The notes under the pieces were generated by a model, which was given only the letters and a program-made list of their open reading frames with translations, searched no databases and was not told the DNA's origin. A stretch of 64,000 bases of DNA from positions 2,290,501 to 2,354,500 of the forward strand of contig NZ_CP109000.1 in the NCBI RefSeq assembly GCF_036226605.1, given 5' to 3'. The translations under genes and the position numbers were made by a program. The DNA is from Streptomyces sp. NBC_00704 (GTDB taxonomy: Bacteria; Actinomycetota; Actinomycetes; Streptomycetales; Streptomycetaceae). Positions 49,541-57,458 of the stretch are shown here, one piece after another. Positions within the stretch are counted from its first letter, which is position 1, and each line of letters begins with the position of its first letter.

Positions 49541-49592
49541 GTTGTCGTACAGTCGCAGACCCCTGTGACTGACGGACCGTCAGGAGGCTGTG

Positions 49593-50603
49593 ATGCGGCT
49601 CGGTCTGGCGCTCGGCTACTGGGGCCGCGGCCCCTCCGCGGACCATGTGGAGCTGGCCCGGGAGGCGGAGCGGCTCGGATACGACTCGGTGTGGACGGCG
49701 GAGTCCTGGGGCTCGGACGCCTTCACGCCGCTCACCTGGATCGCCGCCCGCACCTCACGGATCGGGCTGGGCACGGCGGTCGCGCAGATGGCGGCCCGCT
49801 CCCCCGCCACGACCGCGATGCACGCCCTCACCCTGGACCATCTGTCCGGGGGACGGATGACGCTGGGCCTCGGGCTGTCCGGCCCGCAGGTCGTCGAGGG
49901 CTGGTACGGCCGCCCCTTCCCCGCGTCGCCGCTGACCGCGACCCGCGAGTACGTGGACGTCGTCCGGCAGGTGCTGCGGCGGGAGGCGCCGGTCGAGTCG
50001 GAGGGCCGGTTCCACCCCCTCCCCTACCGGGGCCCCGACGCGACCGGGCTGGGCAGGGCCCTGAAGTCCATCACCCACCCGCTGCGGCCGGACCTGCCGG
50101 TGCTGCTCGGGGCAGAGGGGCCGAAGAACGTCGCGCAGACCGTGCGGATCGCCGACGGCTGGCTGCCGCTGTACTGGTCGCCGAGCCGGCCGGACGCGTA
50201 CGGGCCGGCGGTGCGGGAGCTGCCGGAGGGCTTCCGGGTGGCCCCGATGGCACGGGTCACGGTGTGCGACGACGTCGCCGAGGGGCTGCTCGCGGTCAAG
50301 GCCATGCTCGGCTTCTACATCGGCGGCATGGGGCACGCCACCCGCAACTTCCACGCCGACCTGATGGCGCGCATGGGGTACGAGGAGGAGGCACGGCGGG
50401 TCCAGGAGCTGTTCCTGACGGGCCGTCGCGAGGAGGCCGTGCTCGCCGTGCCGGACGCGTTCGCCGACGAGATCTCCCTCGTCGGACCGCGCGAACGCAT
50501 CGCGGAGCGGCTGGAGTCGTGGCGCAAGGGCCCGGTGACGGACCTGCTGGCGGTGGCGCCGGACCCGGTCTCGCTGCGGGTGCTGGCGGAGCTGAACTCC
50601 TGA
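49593..50603 (+). CDS. LLM-class F420-dependent oxidoreductase
   Basis: A 336-residue TIM-barrel enzyme of the luciferase-like family. The opening 'MRLGLALGYWGRGPSADHVELAREAERLGYDSVWTAE' and 'GLGTAVAQMAARSPATTAM' (cis-peptide bulge region) mark an F420-binding member rather than FMN monooxygenase. The ATG at 49593 has AGGAGG five bases upstream. The window also holds npdG, which would recycle reduced F420. Substrate unknown; a MaoC/steroid operon lies 10 kb away but no direct link is shown. Confidence 0.9.
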   Translation: MRLGLALGYWGRGPSADHVELAREAERLGYDSVWTAESWGSDAFTPLTWIAARTSRIGLGTAVAQMAARSPATTAMHALTLDHLSGGRMTLGLGLSGPQVVEGWYGRPFPASPLTATREYVDVVRQVLRREAPVESEGRFHPLPYRGPDATGLGRALKSITHPLRPDLPVLLGAEGPKNVAQTVRIADGWLPLYWSPSRPDAYGPAVRELPEGFRVAPMARVTVCDDVAEGLLAVKAMLGFYIGGMGHATRNFHADLMARMGYEEEARRVQELFLTGRREEAVLAVPDAFADEISLVGPRERIAERLESWRKGPVTDLLAVAPDPVSLRVLAELNS

Positions 50604-50683
50604 GGGCCGGCGAGCGACCGGGATCGGCACGTGGCCCCGCGCGGCCGAGGTTTCATTCGGAATCGAACGGCAATCCGGATGGC

Positions 50684-50974
50684 ATGTCTCGATATCGCAG
50701 TGGTTCCAACTCGGCAGGAACGGTCATAGCGGTCGTCGCGGACGTCATGGCCGTCATCCTGGGGCTCTGGATCCTCATGTATCTGCTGGACGCCAACCGG
50801 GGCAACGACCTGGTCCAGTTCGTCCACCACGCGGCCAACTGGCTGGCCGGCTGGTCCCGTGACCTCTTCACGTTCGACGAGGCGTGGGCCCGGGTCGTGG
50901 CCGGTTACGGCCTGGCGGCGGTGGTGTACCTGTTCGTCGGCCACGCCATCGCGAACCGCGTCCACCGCCACTGA
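50684..50974 (+). CDS. Small two-helix membrane protein
   Basis: A 96-residue protein with two hydrophobic segments (TVIAVVADVMAVILGLWILMYLL and VVAGYGLAAVVYLFVGHAI) flanking a polar loop 'FVHHAANWLAGWSRDLF'. Such short proteins are often annotated as hypothetical in Streptomyces. No ribosome site of good quality; the ATG at 50684 gives the only plausible start for the hydrophobic frame. Confidence 0.68.
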   Translation: MSRYRSGSNSAGTVIAVVADVMAVILGLWILMYLLDANRGNDLVQFVHHAANWLAGWSRDLFTFDEAWARVVAGYGLAAVVYLFVGHAIANRVHRH

Positions 50975-51051
50975 GGCCCGCCTCCTGAACGCTGGGGCCC
51001 GGCCTGCGTCTTGAGTCCTGAGCGGCCTCGGTTCTGAGGCCCGAGTACCGC

Positions 51052-52122
51052 TCAGGCGCAGCAGTCCGCTTCCAGTCCGGAGGGCAGCTGCTCTCCGCCG
51101 AAGACGGCGCAGGTGGCCTCGTGGCCGCCCAGGGCCGCGACGGCGAGCAGCAGCGAGCCCGCCGTCCAGCTGGTCAGCTCCCGGGGCCAGATCGCGTCGT
51201 CCTCGAACACGAACCCGGTCCAGTACAGCCCCGACTCCGCGTCCCGGAGGTGCTGGATCGCCTGGAGGATCTCCAGCGCCCGGTCGGACTCGCCCATCAC
51301 CCACAGCGCGAGGGCGAGTTCGGCCGACTCGCCGCCCGTCACCCAGGGGTTGGGCACCACGCAGCGCACGCCCAGGCCGGGGACGACGAACCGGTCCCAG
51401 TCCGCCTCGATGCGGGCCTTGGCCTCCGCGCCGGTCAGCGCGCCGCCCAGGACGGGGTAGTACCAGTCCATCGAGTAGCGGCCCTTGTCGAGGAACCGTT
51501 CCGGGTGCCGTCGTATGGCGTGCCGCAGGGCGCCCGCCGCCAACTCCCAGTCGGGCTGCGGCTCTTCGCGCTGTTCGGCGACGGCGAGCGCACAGCGCAG
51601 CGCCTGGTGGATCGAGGAGGAGCCGGTGAGCAGCGCGTCGGCGGTCGGCGTGCCGTCGTCGTCGCGCCGCCAGCCGATCTGCCCGCCGGGCTGCTGGAGC
51701 CGCAGCACGTACTCGATCGCCGCGTACACGGTCGGCCACATGCGGTCGAGGAAGGTGTCGTCGCCGGTGGACAGGTAGTGGTGCCAGACGCCGACGGCGA
51801 CGTAGGCCACGAAGTTCGTCTCGCGCCCCCGGTCGGTGACGGCGTCGAAGTCGCCGTCCTGGTAGGCCGCGAACCAGGAGCCGTCATCGTTCTGGTGCCG
51901 GGCCAGCCAGTCGTAGGCGCGCTCGGCGGCCTCGTGCTCGCCGGCCGCGTCCAGCGCCATGGCGGCCTCGGTGTGGTCCCACGGGTCGAGGTGGTGGCCG
52001 CGGAACCACGGGATGGCGCCGTCCTCACGCTGCACGGCGAGGATGCCGGCGACGGTCGCGGCGGCCTGCTCGGCGGTGAGGACCCCGGTCAGGACGAGGT
52101 GTTCTGTCCGGGGCGTCGTCAC
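51052..52122 (-). CDS. Helical alpha/alpha-barrel protein (prenyltransferase/six-hairpin glycosidase-like)
   Basis: A 356-residue protein with repeating helix pairs. QREDGAIPW, HQNDDGSWFAAYQDGD and LQQPGGQIGW resemble the QxxDGxW repeats of squalene cyclases and prenyltransferase beta subunits, but the layout also fits six-hairpin glycosidases (WDHTEAAMALDAAG, NFVAYVAVGVWHHYLSTGDDTFLDRMW). Cys-Cys at the end (EADCCA). GTG start in a GTGA overlap with the methyltransferase. Last gene of a GT4-methyltransferase-barrel operon, so it might act on a glycosylated lipid or polysaccharide; this is inference. Confidence 0.82.
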   Translation of the reverse strand: MTTPRTEHLVLTGVLTAEQAAATVAGILAVQREDGAIPWFRGHHLDPWDHTEAAMALDAAGEHEAAERAYDWLARHQNDDGSWFAAYQDGDFDAVTDRGRETNFVAYVAVGVWHHYLSTGDDTFLDRMWPTVYAAIEYVLRLQQPGGQIGWRRDDDGTPTADALLTGSSSIHQALRCALAVAEQREEPQPDWELAAGALRHAIRRHPERFLDKGRYSMDWYYPVLGGALTGAEAKARIEADWDRFVVPGLGVRCVVPNPWVTGGESAELALALWVMGESDRALEILQAIQHLRDAESGLYWTGFVFEDDAIWPRELTSWTAGSLLLAVAALGGHEATCAVFGGEQLPSGLEADCCA

Positions 52123-52862
52123 TTGGCGTCCGCCTCGGCCAGCGTGGGCAGATGCGGCTTGGTCGCGTAGGCCACGAAGCTCTTGCCGATGAGCGGGTTC
52201 AGCGCCTGCTCGGCGACGCGGGTCGCCAGCGGCTTCTTCATGATGTCCCACACCAGCAGCTTGTGGTAGGCGCGCACCGGCAGCGCCTTGTCGTTGTCGA
52301 CGCCGAACGCGCACTTGAGCCACCAGTACGGCGAGTGCAGCGCGTGGGCGTGGTGGGTGCCGTACGGCTTGAGGCCGGCCTCGCGGATCTTGCCGAGGAG
52401 TTCATCCGCCTTGTAGATGCGGATGTGGCCGCCCTCGACCTCGTGGTAAGCGTCGGAGAGCGTCCAGCAGACCTTCTCGGGGCCGTAGCGCGGGACGGTG
52501 ATCGCGATGCGGCCGCCCGGCTTCAGCACGCGCACCATCTCCGCGAGGACGCCCTTGTCGTCCGGTATGTGCTCCATGACCTCGGAGATGATGACGACGT
52601 CGAAGGACTCGTCGGGGAAGGGCAGGGCGAGGGCGTCGCCCTCCATGGCGGTGGCGGTCGCGCCCTCGGGGGCCTCCCCGGCGTCCTTCATCGCCGCGAA
52701 CCACTTGGCGACCTCGCGGATCTCCTCGGCGTTCTGGTCGAGGGCCACCACCTGCGCGCCGCGCCGGTAGCACTCGAAGGCGTGCCGGCCGGCCCCGCAG
52801 CCGAGGTCGAGGACCCGGTCTCCCGGGGCGAGCGGGAACCGGGAGAAGTCGACGGTCAGCAC
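52119..52862 (-). CDS. Class I SAM-dependent methyltransferase
   Basis: A 247-residue methyltransferase: motif I VLDLGCGAGRHAFE, acidic loop VVALDQNAEE, 'GDALALPFPDESFDVV' (motif II), 'EMVRVLKPGGRIAITVPRYGPE' (motif III), of the Methyltransf_11 group. It starts at GTG inside the end of the glycosyltransferase gene (7-base overlap) and its stop overlaps the next gene. The C-terminal half (SPYWWLKCAFGVDNDKALPVRAYHKLLVWDIMKKP) is specific and may bind a lipid-linked substrate. Confidence 0.9.
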   Translation of the reverse strand: MLTVDFSRFPLAPGDRVLDLGCGAGRHAFECYRRGAQVVALDQNAEEIREVAKWFAAMKDAGEAPEGATATAMEGDALALPFPDESFDVVIISEVMEHIPDDKGVLAEMVRVLKPGGRIAITVPRYGPEKVCWTLSDAYHEVEGGHIRIYKADELLGKIREAGLKPYGTHHAHALHSPYWWLKCAFGVDNDKALPVRAYHKLLVWDIMKKPLATRVAEQALNPLIGKSFVAYATKPHLPTLAEADAK

Positions 52863-54406
52863 GTGGCCCTGCTTTCGCGATCGGATGCTTCGGTTACGTC
52901 GGCGGCGGGAGCGCCGCCGGTGGCCCGGGCGTCGACGGCCTCGGGAGCGGAGGGAGCGGCGAGCGCCGCGGTCACCACGGCGGCCGCGGGGGACGCTGCC
53001 GTGCCCGCGTCGGCTGTGACGGCGCCGGAACGGCTCGGCGCGGACCCGGGAGCCGGCGAGGATGCGGGAGCCGGGGAGGACCCGGGGGCGCGGCGGGTGC
53101 GGCGGTCGTCGGCCATCGCCTCGCGGTAGCGGGCCACGGTCCCCTCGGCCGCCCGTGCCCAGGTGAACCGCTCCAGCACCCGCTGCCGTCCGGCCGCGCC
53201 GAGCCGGGCCCGCAGTGCGGGGTCGCCGAGCAGCCGGCCCAGGCCCGCGGCGAGCGCCCCCGCGTCGCCGGGCGGCACGGCCAGGCAGGTCTCCCCGTCG
53301 CGCCCGGCGACCTCGGGGATCGCCCCGCCGGTCGTGGCGAGCAGCGGGGTGCCCGTGGCCATGGCCTCGGCGGCCGGCAGGGAGAAGCCCTCGTAGAGCG
53401 ACGGCACGCAGGCGACTTCCGCCGAGCGCACCAGGTCGACCAGTTGGGCGTCGGAGATGCCCTTGACGAACTCGACGGCCCCTTCGAGGCCGTACCGCTC
53501 GATCGATTGGGCGACCGGCCCTTCCTGCGGGCGCTTGCCGACGACGACCAGGTGCGCGTGCGGGTGCTCGGTGCGCGTCTTCGCCAGGGCGTCGACGAGA
53601 TGGACGAGGCCCTTGAGCGGCACGTCCGCGCTGGACGTCGTCACGATCCGGCCCGGTATCCGCGCCACGGCGGGATTCGGCGAGAACAGGTCGGTGTCGG
53701 CGCCGATGTGGACGACGTGGATGCGGTCGTCGCGGACGCCGAGGTGGTCGACGATCTCCTGGCGGGAGGTGCCGGACACGGTGAGCACGGAGGGCAGGCG
53801 GCGGGCGACGCGCTTCTGCATGGCGGTGAAGCCGTACCAGCGCCGCACGGAGTACCGGCGCCGCCACCCCTCGGCCGCGTCCAGCTCCAACTGCCGGTCG
53901 ACGGTGATGGGGTGGTGGATGGTGGTGACCAGGGGCGCGCCGACGTCGCCGAGCAGGCCGTAGCCCAGGGTCTGGTTGTCGTGCACGACGTCGAACTCGC
54001 CGCGGCGGGCGCGCAGATGGCGGCGGGCGCGCAGCGAGAAGGTCAGCGGCTCGGGGAACCCTCCGGTCCACATCGTCGCCACTTCGAGGGCGTCGATCCA
54101 GTCGCGGTACTCGCCCCGGCCGGGAGTGCGGAAGGGGTCCGGCTGGCGGTAGAGGTCGAGGCTGGGCAGCTCGGTCAGCGACAGCCGGTCCTCGTGGCCC
54201 GGGTCGAGGACCGGATAGGGCTGCGAACCGATCACCTCGACGCTGTGCCCGAGCCGGGCGAGTTCGCGCGAGAGATGCCGTACGTAGACGCCCTGGCCCC
54301 CGCAGAACGGGTTTCCCTTGTAGGTGAGGAGCGCGATCTTGAGCGGTCGCCCGCCGTCAGCGGCAAGGTCATGCCGAGACCCTGCCTGACTGGCCTCAGC
54401 GGTCAC
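52856..54406 (-). CDS. GT4-family glycosyltransferase with Ala/Pro-rich tail
   Basis: A 516-residue glycosyltransferase. N-terminal acceptor domain starts 'LKIALLTYKGNPFCGGQGVYVRHLSRELARLGHSVEVIG'; the C-terminal donor domain has the GT4 signature 'VPSLYEGFSLPAAEAMATGTPLLATTGGAIPEV' (E-x7-E: Glu in EGF and in AAEAM). After about residue 420 an Ala/Pro/Ser tail of about 100 residues follows. GTG start at 54406; -10 TAGTCT and -35 TTGTTC are 33 and 55 bases upstream, the latter inside a KstR-type site. The operon probably builds or modifies a surface glycan or glycolipid. Confidence 0.9.
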   Translation of the reverse strand: MTAEASQAGSRHDLAADGGRPLKIALLTYKGNPFCGGQGVYVRHLSRELARLGHSVEVIGSQPYPVLDPGHEDRLSLTELPSLDLYRQPDPFRTPGRGEYRDWIDALEVATMWTGGFPEPLTFSLRARRHLRARRGEFDVVHDNQTLGYGLLGDVGAPLVTTIHHPITVDRQLELDAAEGWRRRYSVRRWYGFTAMQKRVARRLPSVLTVSGTSRQEIVDHLGVRDDRIHVVHIGADTDLFSPNPAVARIPGRIVTTSSADVPLKGLVHLVDALAKTRTEHPHAHLVVVGKRPQEGPVAQSIERYGLEGAVEFVKGISDAQLVDLVRSAEVACVPSLYEGFSLPAAEAMATGTPLLATTGGAIPEVAGRDGETCLAVPPGDAGALAAGLGRLLGDPALRARLGAAGRQRVLERFTWARAAEGTVARYREAMADDRRTRRAPGSSPAPASSPAPGSAPSRSGAVTADAGTAASPAAAVVTAALAAPSAPEAVDARATGGAPAADVTEASDRESRATC

Positions 54407-54438
54407 CCCGGGCCCCCTTCTGCCTGCATTGTCCCGCG

Positions 54439-54474
54439 AGACTACGTGGGACGCTAATCTAGAACAAGTTTCAG
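54439..54474 (-). promoter_or_regulatory. Promoter of the glycosyltransferase operon overlapped by a KstR-type operator
   Basis: On the minus strand: -35 TTGTTC (54467-54462), 17-base spacer, -10 TAGTCT (54444-54439). The plus strand reads ATCTAGAACAAGTTTCAG at 54457-54474; its core TAGAACAAGTTTCA fits TNNAACNNGTTNNA. It lies 164 bases before the KstR-like gene. It matches the site at 40049 in 15 of 18 positions. Confidence 0.75.
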
Positions 54475-54637
54475 ACTTGATCGTTCGGGAGGCTCTGAAT
54501 CTACCGGCAGGTACGAGCGCTGTGAGCGGTGGATCAGGTGATTCACGCCACCACCGATCACCCCGCCGAGCCGTATGATCACCGCCCCCTCACCGACTGT
54601 CACCACGACTGTCACGGAACGGACCGGAACGGGACCC

Positions 54638-55360
54638 ATGTCTGCGGAAGCCACCCCTCAGCGCCCCGCGCACTCCGCCCTCACCGAGCGGCAGGAGGCG
54701 CGCCGCCGCCGCATCCTGCACGCGAGCGCGCAGCTGGCCAGCCGGGGCGGTTTCGACGCGGTGCAGATGCGCGAGGTCGCGGAGTCCTCGCAGGTCGCCC
54801 TCGGCACGCTGTACCGCTACTTCCCGTCCAAGGTGCACCTGCTGGTGGCCACCATGCAGGACCAGTTGGAGCACATGCACGGCACGCTGCGGAAGAAGCC
54901 GCCGACGGGCGAGCGGGCGGCGGAGCGGGTCGCCGAGACGCTGATGCGCGCGTTCCGCGCCCTTCAGCGCGAGCCGCATCTGGCCGACGCGATGGTCCGC
55001 GCGCTCACCTTCGCCGACCGCAGCGTCTCGCCGGAGGTCGACCAGGTCTCGCGTCAGACGACGGCGATCATCCTGGACTCGATGGGCCTGACCGACCCCA
55101 CCCCCGAGCAGCTCTCCGCGGTCCGCGTCATCGAGCACACCTGGCACTCGGCGCTCATCACCTGGCTGTCGGGCCGCGCCTCCATCGCCCAGGTGCGCAT
55201 CGACATCGAGACGGTGTGCCGGCTCATCGACGTCACCGACCCCGCGGCGGCGGCCCGGACCGAGCCCCCGCCCGTGCCCCTGCCCCTGCCCCAGCCGCAG
55301 CCGCAGCCGCAGCCGCCGGGGACGACGCGGCCGGCGCCGCCGCTGCGGTCCGCTCCCTGA
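54638..55360 (+). CDS. kstR: KstR-like TetR family repressor
   Basis: A 240-residue regulator whose DNA-binding domain (GGFDAVQMREVAESSQVALGTLYRYFPSKVHLLVATM) matches the cholesterol-catabolism repressor KstR of mycobacteria almost residue for residue in the recognition helix (VAVGTLYRYFPSKVHLLV in KstR). The middle part (LADAMVRALTFADRSVSPEVDQV ... WHSALITWLSGRAS) also follows KstR, where it binds 3-keto-cholestenoyl-CoA. A Pro/Gln tail ends the protein. ATG 54638 is preferred; ATG 54575 would add 21 residues. Two KstR-type sites in this window suggest it controls the MaoC operon and the divergent glycosyltransferase operon. Confidence 0.88.
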   Translation: MSAEATPQRPAHSALTERQEARRRRILHASAQLASRGGFDAVQMREVAESSQVALGTLYRYFPSKVHLLVATMQDQLEHMHGTLRKKPPTGERAAERVAETLMRAFRALQREPHLADAMVRALTFADRSVSPEVDQVSRQTTAIILDSMGLTDPTPEQLSAVRVIEHTWHSALITWLSGRASIAQVRIDIETVCRLIDVTDPAAAARTEPPPVPLPLPQPQPQPQPPGTTRPAPPLRSAP

Positions 55361-55410
55361 CCAGGACGCGCCGGCCGGGACAGCGGCGACCGCGATCCGC
55401 CTGACCGGCG

Positions 55411-55692
55411 TCACTCCTCGGGCGGGAACACCGGTTCGCCGTTGCGGGCCAGGGTGATCATGATCGCCTCCACCGGGCAGCTCTCCGCCGCCGCCAGCAC
55501 CCGTTCGTTGGCGTCCGTGTCCGGGGCGGCCGGACGGGACTGGCGTGCGGTGTCCAGGCGGAAGCCGTCCGGCGCGTGGTGGACGCACTGGGCGGAGCCG
55601 ATGCACAGGGACCGGTCCACCTCGACGTGCCACCGGTCGGCCGTTCCTGCGCCGGGACGCTGTGCCGCGGGAGGCGCCTCCACCCCGCTCAC
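55411..55692 (-). CDS. Small ferredoxin (3Fe-4S or single 4Fe-4S type)
   Basis: A 93-residue ferredoxin with CIGSAQC in the first half and CPVEAI in the second, the pattern of the short actinobacterial ferredoxins that feed cytochrome P450s or oxidases. GTG 55692 overlaps the aldehyde dehydrogenase stop (GTGA); a second GTG at 55683 is also possible because GGGAGG stands closer to it. Co-transcribed with the aldehyde dehydrogenase. Confidence 0.87.
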   Translation of the reverse strand: MSGVEAPPAAQRPGAGTADRWHVEVDRSLCIGSAQCVHHAPDGFRLDTARQSRPAAPDTDANERVLAAAESCPVEAIMITLARNGEPVFPPEE

Positions 55693-57146
55693 CCCTCCCA
55701 GCCCGCGGGCAGATGGATCATCTTGTGTTCGAGGTACTCGCCGAAGCCCTCGGGCCCGAACTCCCGTCCCAGGCCGGAGTTCTTGTAGCCGCCGAACGGG
55801 CCGAGCATGTCCAGGCTGAAGGTGTTCACGGAGTACGTCCCGGTGCGGACCCGGCGCGCGACGTCGACGCCGTGTCCGACGTCGGCGGTCCAGACGCTGC
55901 CGCTGAGCCCGTAGTCCGAGTCGTTCGCGATCTTCACCGCCTCGGCCTCGTCGCCGTAGGGCAGCAGGCAGATCACCGGGCCGAAGATCTCCTCGCGGGC
56001 GATCCGCATGGAGTTGTCGACGTCGCCGAAGAGCGTCGGCTCGACGTACCAGCCGCGTTCCAGGCCCGCCGGACGCCCGCCGCCCGTGAGGATCTTCGCC
56101 CCCTCCTCCTGGCCGATGCGGATGTAGTCGAGGCTGCGGCGCTGCTGCCGCTCGGCCACCAGCGGGCCGAGCTGGGTGGCCGGGTCCAGCGGGTCGCCGA
56201 CCACGAGGGCGTCCGCCGCCGCGGCGAGGGCGTCCGCGAACTCGTCGTAGCGCGAACGCGGGAGCAGGATGCGGGTCTGGGCGACACAGGCCTGGCCGTT
56301 GTTCATCCAGGCGGCCGCGGCGATCTGCGGGACGGCCGTGTCGAGGTCCGCGTCCGGCAGGACGACCGCCGCGGACTTGCCGCCCAGCTCCAGGGTCACC
56401 CGGGTGAGATTGCGGGACGCCACCTCCATGACCCGCTTGCCGGCCGCGACCGAGCCGGTGAACGACACCTTGTCCACGCCCGGGTGCCCGACCAGGTACT
56501 CGCTCACCTCGCGGTCCGCCGGGAGGATCGACAGCACGCCCTCCGGCAGCCCGGCCTCCCGCGCGATGTCCGCGAGGACATAGGCGTCCAGCGGCGACTC
56601 GGGGGACGGCTTGAGGACCACCGTGCAGCCGGTGAGCAGCGCGGGGGCCAGCTTGGCGGCGGCGACGAACTGCGGGACGTTCCAGGGGACGACGGCCGCG
56701 ACCACCCCGACCGGCTCGCGCCGCACCAGGATCCTGCCGAGCACGCCGTCGCGCCGCTCCTCGTAGGTGAAGCCGCGGGCGACGGTGATCGCCGCGTCCC
56801 AGACCATCATCGCGCCGAGGGCCTGCGCGAGGACGCTCCAGGAGTACGGGGAGCCGTTCTCGGAGGAGATGAGGCGGGCGAGTTCCTCGTGCCGCGCGAG
56901 GATGCCGTCCTTGATCCGGCCGACGACCCCGATCCGCTCGTCGAGCGGGAGGCGGGGCCAGGGGCCCTCGTCGAAGGCCTGCCGGGCGACGGCGACGGCC
57001 CGGTCCACGTCGGCCCGCGAAGCGTGCGGCACCCGTCCGATGACCTCCTCGGTGTGCGGCGAGATCACCTCGATGACGTCGTCGCCCAACGGGTCGGTCA
57101 ACTTCCCGCCGATGAAAAGCTTTCCGTGTTCCACGAGCTCGGCCAT
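55689..57146 (-). CDS. NAD(P)-dependent aldehyde dehydrogenase (Rv0223c-like)
   Basis: A 485-residue enzyme with all family landmarks: PWNVPQ (NAD site), GCTVVLKPSPESPL (Lys), FTGSVAAGKRV, Glu in VTLELGGKSA, the catalytic Cys in NNGQACVAQ, and EEIFGPVI near the end. It oxidises aldehydes to acids in the cytosol. The order aldehyde dehydrogenase-ferredoxin convergent with kstR recalls mycobacteria, where I recall the aldehyde dehydrogenase Rv0223c belonging to the KstR regulon. A separate 18-bp palindrome lies 33 bases before its start. Confidence 0.92.
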   Translation of the reverse strand: MAELVEHGKLFIGGKLTDPLGDDVIEVISPHTEEVIGRVPHASRADVDRAVAVARQAFDEGPWPRLPLDERIGVVGRIKDGILARHEELARLISSENGSPYSWSVLAQALGAMMVWDAAITVARGFTYEERRDGVLGRILVRREPVGVVAAVVPWNVPQFVAAAKLAPALLTGCTVVLKPSPESPLDAYVLADIAREAGLPEGVLSILPADREVSEYLVGHPGVDKVSFTGSVAAGKRVMEVASRNLTRVTLELGGKSAAVVLPDADLDTAVPQIAAAAWMNNGQACVAQTRILLPRSRYDEFADALAAAADALVVGDPLDPATQLGPLVAERQQRRSLDYIRIGQEEGAKILTGGGRPAGLERGWYVEPTLFGDVDNSMRIAREEIFGPVICLLPYGDEAEAVKIANDSDYGLSGSVWTADVGHGVDVARRVRTGTYSVNTFSLDMLGPFGGYKNSGLGREFGPEGFGEYLEHKMIHLPAGWEG

Positions 57147-57178
57147 GGCCACTGCCCTCATTTTCTGACGGTGTTTCA

Positions 57179-57196
57179 GGAACTGATACCAGTTCC
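57179..57196. promoter_or_regulatory. Palindrome upstream of the aldehyde dehydrogenase gene
   Basis: GGAACTGATACCAGTTCC: 7-bp arms around a 4-base centre, 33 bases before the ATG at 57146. It is not the KstR form (AAC and GTT are 8 bases apart rather than 2), so another regulator is likely. Confidence 0.65.
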
Positions 57197-57458
57197 CGCC
57201 CGAGTAAGCCAGGGCTCCCGCGGGAGCGGCCTCCACCAGCGGATTCGCCGCCGGCGGACGCTGCCGCCGGACCGGCCGGGACCGTCCTGCCCGGAACGGC
57301 ACGGCCGGACCGGGGAGGGCGGGCGCAACTGGATGTGGTGGCACTGCCGCGCGACGGTCGCCACCCTTGACGGGGTCCACGCGTATGGGTCGCTCCCATC
57401 TATCTGACAGCACGTCAGCTCTGGCTATAGTGGGCAACGGCCTTGCGACGGAGGGCAG
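57197..57458. other. Rest of the divergent region between aldehyde dehydrogenase and MBL gene
   Basis: 312 bases separate the two starts. Apart from the palindromes at 57179 and 57404 the sequence is plain GC-rich DNA with no credible gene. The right promoter is described separately; a left promoter for the aldehyde dehydrogenase is not clear. Confidence 0.5.
57404..57431 (+). promoter_or_regulatory. Promoter and dyad upstream of the MBL-fold gene
   Basis: CTGACA (57404-57409), 16-base spacer, TATAGT (57426-57431), 28 bases before the ATG at 57459. The -35 box is part of the palindrome CTGACAGCACGTCAG (57404-57418), a probable repressor site. Confidence 0.65.

Noticed and set aside
57179..57196. 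Third KstR site upstream of the aldehyde dehydrogenase
   Set aside because: The palindrome has AAC and GTT eight bases apart, not two; it does not fit TNNAACNNGTTNNA.
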